From assembly GCF_030580655.1 (NCBI RefSeq), contig NZ_JAUQTB010000001.1, positions 310,001-374,000 on the forward strand: a stretch of DNA of 64,000 nt. The letters run 5' to 3'. A model generated the notes under the pieces. It made no database searches. It was not told the DNA's origin and worked only from the letters and a program-made list of their open reading frames with translations. This document shows positions 61,186-64,000 of the stretch, in pieces. This stretch comes from Paenibacillus lacisoli (GTDB lineage: Bacteria; Bacillota; Bacilli; Paenibacillales; Paenibacillaceae). Within the stretch, counting starts at the first letter, position 1. Each line of letters begins with the position of its first letter. A program made the translations under genes and the position numbers.

Positions 61186-63093
61186 TCAGGAAGAGTAAGT
61201 GTTCGGAGTCAGACTGAAAGGCTGTCCGGAGGCCAATTTCCGTACATTGGCCACCAGAGCATCCACGGTCAATCCCACTTCCGCACGCTGTTCAGAAATG
61301 CTGCCATGTTCAATAAAGAGATCCGGAATTCCCATCAGATGGATAGGGAGATCATACATCTCTTCCCTGGCGTAAAATTCGAGTACTGCGCTGCCCATGC
61401 TTCCTGCCTCGGACACTTCCTCAATGACAATCATTTTGGTATGCTGACGACCAAGCTCAAGAAGCATCTGCTCATCCAGCGGTTTAAGGAAACGGGTATT
61501 CACAACACTCACCTGAATCCCTTCCCGTTTCAGGACGTCAGCGGCTTCTTCTGCCAGCTGTACCATCGGTCCTGCCGCCAGAATCGCGTATCCCTCACCT
61601 TTACGAATATATTCCCAGCTGCCAATCGGGATATTCTTCAGCTCCCGGTCCATCGGAACACCAACCACATTATTACGCGGATAGCGGTATGCAATCGGAC
61701 CGTCATTGTAGTCTAGAGCGGTCTTCATCATATGCCGCAGTTCATTCTCATCCTTAGGCATCATCATGACGATATTCGGGATATGTCTCATGAAGGCGAC
61801 GTCATAGACACCCTGATGCGTCTCACCGTCTGCACCTACAAAACCGGCACGGTCAATCGCAAACATTACATTCGCATTATGACGGCATATATCATGGACG
61901 ATCTGATCGTAGGCCCGCTGCATGAATGTGGAATACACCGCAAACACCGGCTTCATGCCTTCCATGGCAAGCGCTGCGGTCATTGTAGCTGCATGCTGCT
62001 CTGCAATGCCGACGTCAATCATCCGTTCTGGAAAGGCTTTGCTGAACGGGATCAATCCCGAACCGCTTGGCATCGCAGGAGTAACAGCGACAATCCGCCG
62101 ATCCTGTTCCGCAAGTTCAATCAGCGTCTGACCGAATATCTCGGTATACATCGGATTGCCTACGGCTTTCAATGCTTTACCGGACTCAATCTTGTAAGGT
62201 GACGCGCCGTGCCATTTGTGTGAATCTACCTCGGCAGGCTTGTAGCCCTTACCTTTTGTGGTCACCGCATGAACCAGAACCGGACCGTTCACGTTATCTG
62301 CCTGATGGAAGGTCTCAATCAGTTTGCCAAGATCATGGCCATCCACGGGTCCCAGATAAGTAAAACCCAGCTCCTCGAACAGCACGCCCGGCACCATCAT
62401 ATATTTCAGAGAATCTTTGACACGGCCAGCCGATTTGGCCAGCTTGCCGCCAATGGCCGGTATTTTCTTCAGAATCCCTTCGAGTTCATCCTTGGCACGC
62501 ATATAATGCTTATCTGAACGGATCTTGCTCAGATAGTTATGCATCGCACCCACGTTTGGCGCGATAGACATTTCATTATCATTCAGAATGACCATCAGCT
62601 TCTTCTGCTCATGACCGATATGATTCAAGGCTTCAAAGGCCATACCGCCTGTCAGGGCACCGTCACCAATGACCGCGATAACTTTATTATCTTCGCCCTT
62701 AAGATCTCGGGCCAGCGCCATCCCCATAGCTGCAGACAGGGAAGTGCTGCTGTGCCCGGCTTCCCAGACATCGTGTTCACTCTCGGCACGCTTGACAAAG
62801 CCGCAGAGGCCTTTATATTTGCGCAGCGAATCAAAGCGATCCATGCGCCCTGTCAACATTTTATGCACATACGCCTGGTGACCCACATCATAAATCATTT
62901 TGTCCTGCGGGCTGTCATAGCAATAGTGCAGGGCGACCGTGAGCTCAACCACACCCAAATTCGATGCCAGATGTCCACCTGTAACAGACAGCTTCTCTAT
63001 CAAAAACTGGCGGATTTCCGCGGATAGGGAGGCCAGCTCATCAACTGACAAAGATTTCAGATCGCTCGGTTTTTGTATTTGTGGAAGCAGCAC
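61186..63093 (-). CDS. dxs: 1-deoxy-D-xylulose-5-phosphate synthase
   Basis: First step of the MEP isoprenoid pathway: joins pyruvate and glyceraldehyde 3-phosphate using TPP. About 635 residues. [20 protein letters not shown] (catalytic His), TPP site [20 protein letters not shown], and [21 protein letters not shown] choose GTG at 63093, preceded by CGGGGAG, because the frame's ATG at 63141 lacks a ribosome site and would add 16 unusual residues. Upstream of tlyA and downstream of ispA. Confidence 0.96.
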   Translation of the reverse strand: MLLPQIQKPSDLKSLSVDELASLSAEIRQFLIEKLSVTGGHLASNLGVVELTVALHYCYDSPQDKMIYDVGHQAYVHKMLTGRMDRFDSLRKYKGLCGFVKRAESEHDVWEAGHSSTSLSAAMGMALARDLKGEDNKVIAVIGDGALTGGMAFEALNHIGHEQKKLMVILNDNEMSIAPNVGAMHNYLSKIRSDKHYMRAKDELEGILKKIPAIGGKLAKSAGRVKDSLKYMMVPGVLFEELGFTYLGPVDGHDLGKLIETFHQADNVNGPVLVHAVTTKGKGYKPAEVDSHKWHGASPYKIESGKALKAVGNPMYTEIFGQTLIELAEQDRRIVAVTPAMPSGSGLIPFSKAFPERMIDVGIAEQHAATMTAALAMEGMKPVFAVYSTFMQRAYDQIVHDICRHNANVMFAIDRAGFVGADGETHQGVYDVAFMRHIPNIVMMMPKDENELRHMMKTALDYNDGPIAYRYPRNNVVGVPMDRELKNIPIGSWEYIRKGEGYAILAAGPMVQLAEEAADVLKREGIQVSVVNTRFLKPLDEQMLLELGRQHTKMIVIEEVSEAGSMGSAVLEFYAREEMYDLPIHLMGIPDLFIEHGSISEQRAEVGLTVDALVANVRKLASGQPFSLTPNTYSS

Positions 63094-63238
63094 GTCTAAC
63101 TCCCCGCTTTCCTGAATTGGATTTGTTGTACTTTTCCGCATACACAGTAATGCTCATTAATAAAAACTCATCAGTCATAATAAAGCCTATTATATCACAA
63201 TCAGACCGCTTTCAATAAAAGGGGACGATTTCTGTCGT

Positions 63239-64000
63239 TTAATGGTCTCGTTTCATCAGAAAATCCGCAATTTCCAGCAGTCGGCTTGGGTCAGGGATAT
63301 TCGCCGATGCCAAGGCACCTTTCGCCGAGGCCGTCAGACGCTCCACTTCTTCAAGCGAACGTTCCATACCGAGAAAATAAGGATATGTTACCTTTTGCTG
63401 CTCAACATCACTTTGTGTTTTTTTGCCCAGCTTCTGCTCGTCACCAATGAGATCTAGAATGTCATCCTGGATCTGGAAGGCCAGGCCAAGGTCCCGGCCA
63501 AAACGCTCCAGTGCCTCCAGCTGTGCCGGCTCACCACCAGCAGCTCTGCCTCCGGCCACAAGAGAGAAAACGATCAGGTCACCCGTTTTATGCAAGTGAA
63601 TGTACTGGAGCTGCTCCAGTCCCGTAACCCCCTGCTCACCTTCCATGTCAGCCATCTGCCCGCCGACCATGCCTCGCGCCCCGGCCATAACAGACAAATC
63701 CTCAACGATAGAGAGGACTGCATCTGCAGGAACGCTGTGTAAACGGGCTGCCTGGACTACGCTGTAGAAAGCATGAGTCAATAGAGCGTCCCCGGCCATA
63801 ATGGCCGTTGCTTCACCATAAACTTTGTGATTAGTCAGCTTGCCGCGCCGATAATCATCATTGTCCATAGCGGGAAGGTCATCATGGATCAGGGAATACG
63901 TATGTACCATCTCTACCGCGCAAGCAACCGGCAGTGCAGCTGCACGGCTGCCGCCGAGTGCTTCCGCAGCAGCGATGACGAGCAGCGGACGAAGCCGCTT
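63239..64000 (-). CDS. ispA: geranylgeranyl/farnesyl diphosphate synthase (partial, N-terminus off window)
   Basis: Prenyl transferase of the IspA type. The frame runs open to the window edge; the first visible residues read KRLRPLLVIAAAEALGGSRA, before VEMVHTYSLIHDDLPAMDND, with the first Asp-rich motif DDLPAMD, and the second QIQDDILDLIGD. Its start lies beyond 64000. It feeds the isoprenoid pathway with dxs, which follows 97 bases on. Confidence 0.95.
   Translation of the reverse strand, partial: KRLRPLLVIAAAEALGGSRAAALPVACAVEMVHTYSLIHDDLPAMDNDDYRRGKLTNHKVYGEATAIMAGDALLTHAFYSVVQAARLHSVPADAVLSIVEDLSVMAGARGMVGGQMADMEGEQGVTGLEQLQYIHLHKTGDLIVFSLVAGGRAAGGEPAQLEALERFGRDLGLAFQIQDDILDLIGDEQKLGKKTQSDVEQQKVTYPYFLGMERSLEEVERLTASAKGALASANIPDPSRLLEIADFLMKRDH

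Noticed and set aside
1..64000. Search for CRISPR arrays, tRNA/rRNA genes, insertion sequences, prophage or att sites
   Set aside because: No regular direct repeats, transposase or integrase (other than XerD), rRNA or tRNA sequence recognised.

Overview
The window is a chromosomal segment from an endospore-forming Firmicute. The protein sequences and gene order point to Paenibacillus or a close relative (inference). Support comes from a dense set of sporulation genes (spo0A, spoIVB, sigF with spoIIAA/AB, spoVA genes, spoIIM, spmA/B, ypeB, gerW-type ytfJ, mciZ), a ResD nearly identical in key stretches to the Bacillus protein, and a gene order that follows the B. subtilis ypfD-to-ispA region with losses and insertions. 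No rRNA, tRNA, CRISPR array, insertion sequence or prophage was seen. Most genes lie on the minus strand, probably the leading strand here. Plus-strand genes are scattered singletons: a deacetylase, serA, an S8 protease, mciZ, a Prli42-like peptide, tdk and a FlxA-like protein.

Layout. 1-8.9 kb: ribosomal protein S1 homologue (partial), plsC, cmk, a PilZ protein, ypeB, a 49-residue Cys-pair protein, prsW, mecA, a small membrane protein, a polysaccharide deacetylase lipoprotein, and a small membrane protein overlapping a CPBP protease. 9-11.1 kb: T-box-controlled serA. 11.2-19.8 kb: resE/resD, rluB, spmB/spmA, dacB, ytfJ/ytfI and scpB/scpA. 19.8-23.8 kb: the ribDEAH riboflavin operon behind an FMN riboswitch. 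24-32.6 kb: an IDEAL-like protein, cyclophilin, lysA, spoVAF/AB/AA, sigF, spoIIAB/AA and dacF. 32.8-40.5 kb: nucleoside salvage (pdp, two purine nucleoside phosphorylases, deoB), xerD, yqzK, an S8 protease and fur. 40.6-44.8 kb: spoIIM, endoQ, nudF, mciZ, an M20 peptidase and a Prli42-like peptide. 44.9-51 kb: lipB and the branched-chain 2-oxoacid dehydrogenase genes. 51-54.7 kb: tdk, a chemoreceptor and a FlxA-like protein. 54.8-64 kb: spo0A, spoIVB, recN, argR, an unknown membrane protein, tlyA, dxs and ispA (partial).

How the genes work together. Spo0A, SigF and its AB/AA switch, SpoIVB, SpoIIM and MciZ set the timing of sporulation. The SpoVA, YpeB, DacB/DacF and SpmA/B proteins build or open the spore. 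Sequences resembling sigma-H, sigma-E and sigma-G promoters sit in front of several of these genes. LipB and the BKD complex link lipoate to branched-chain fatty acid precursors; Dxs/IspA supply isoprenoids; Pdp, the nucleoside phosphorylases and DeoB recycle nucleosides.

Most notable departures from the Bacillus order: spoVAC/AD/AE are absent between spoVAB and spoVAF; sleB is absent next to ypeB; resABC are absent between rluB and resD; XerD has an aberrant catalytic C-terminus; thymidine kinase has an altered Walker A; and two terminators place the stop codon inside the hairpin loop. I did not find an obviously new multi-gene system. The candidates for undescribed biology are the small genes and control sites listed in the findings. 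All homology calls are from reading and memory; no searches were run.
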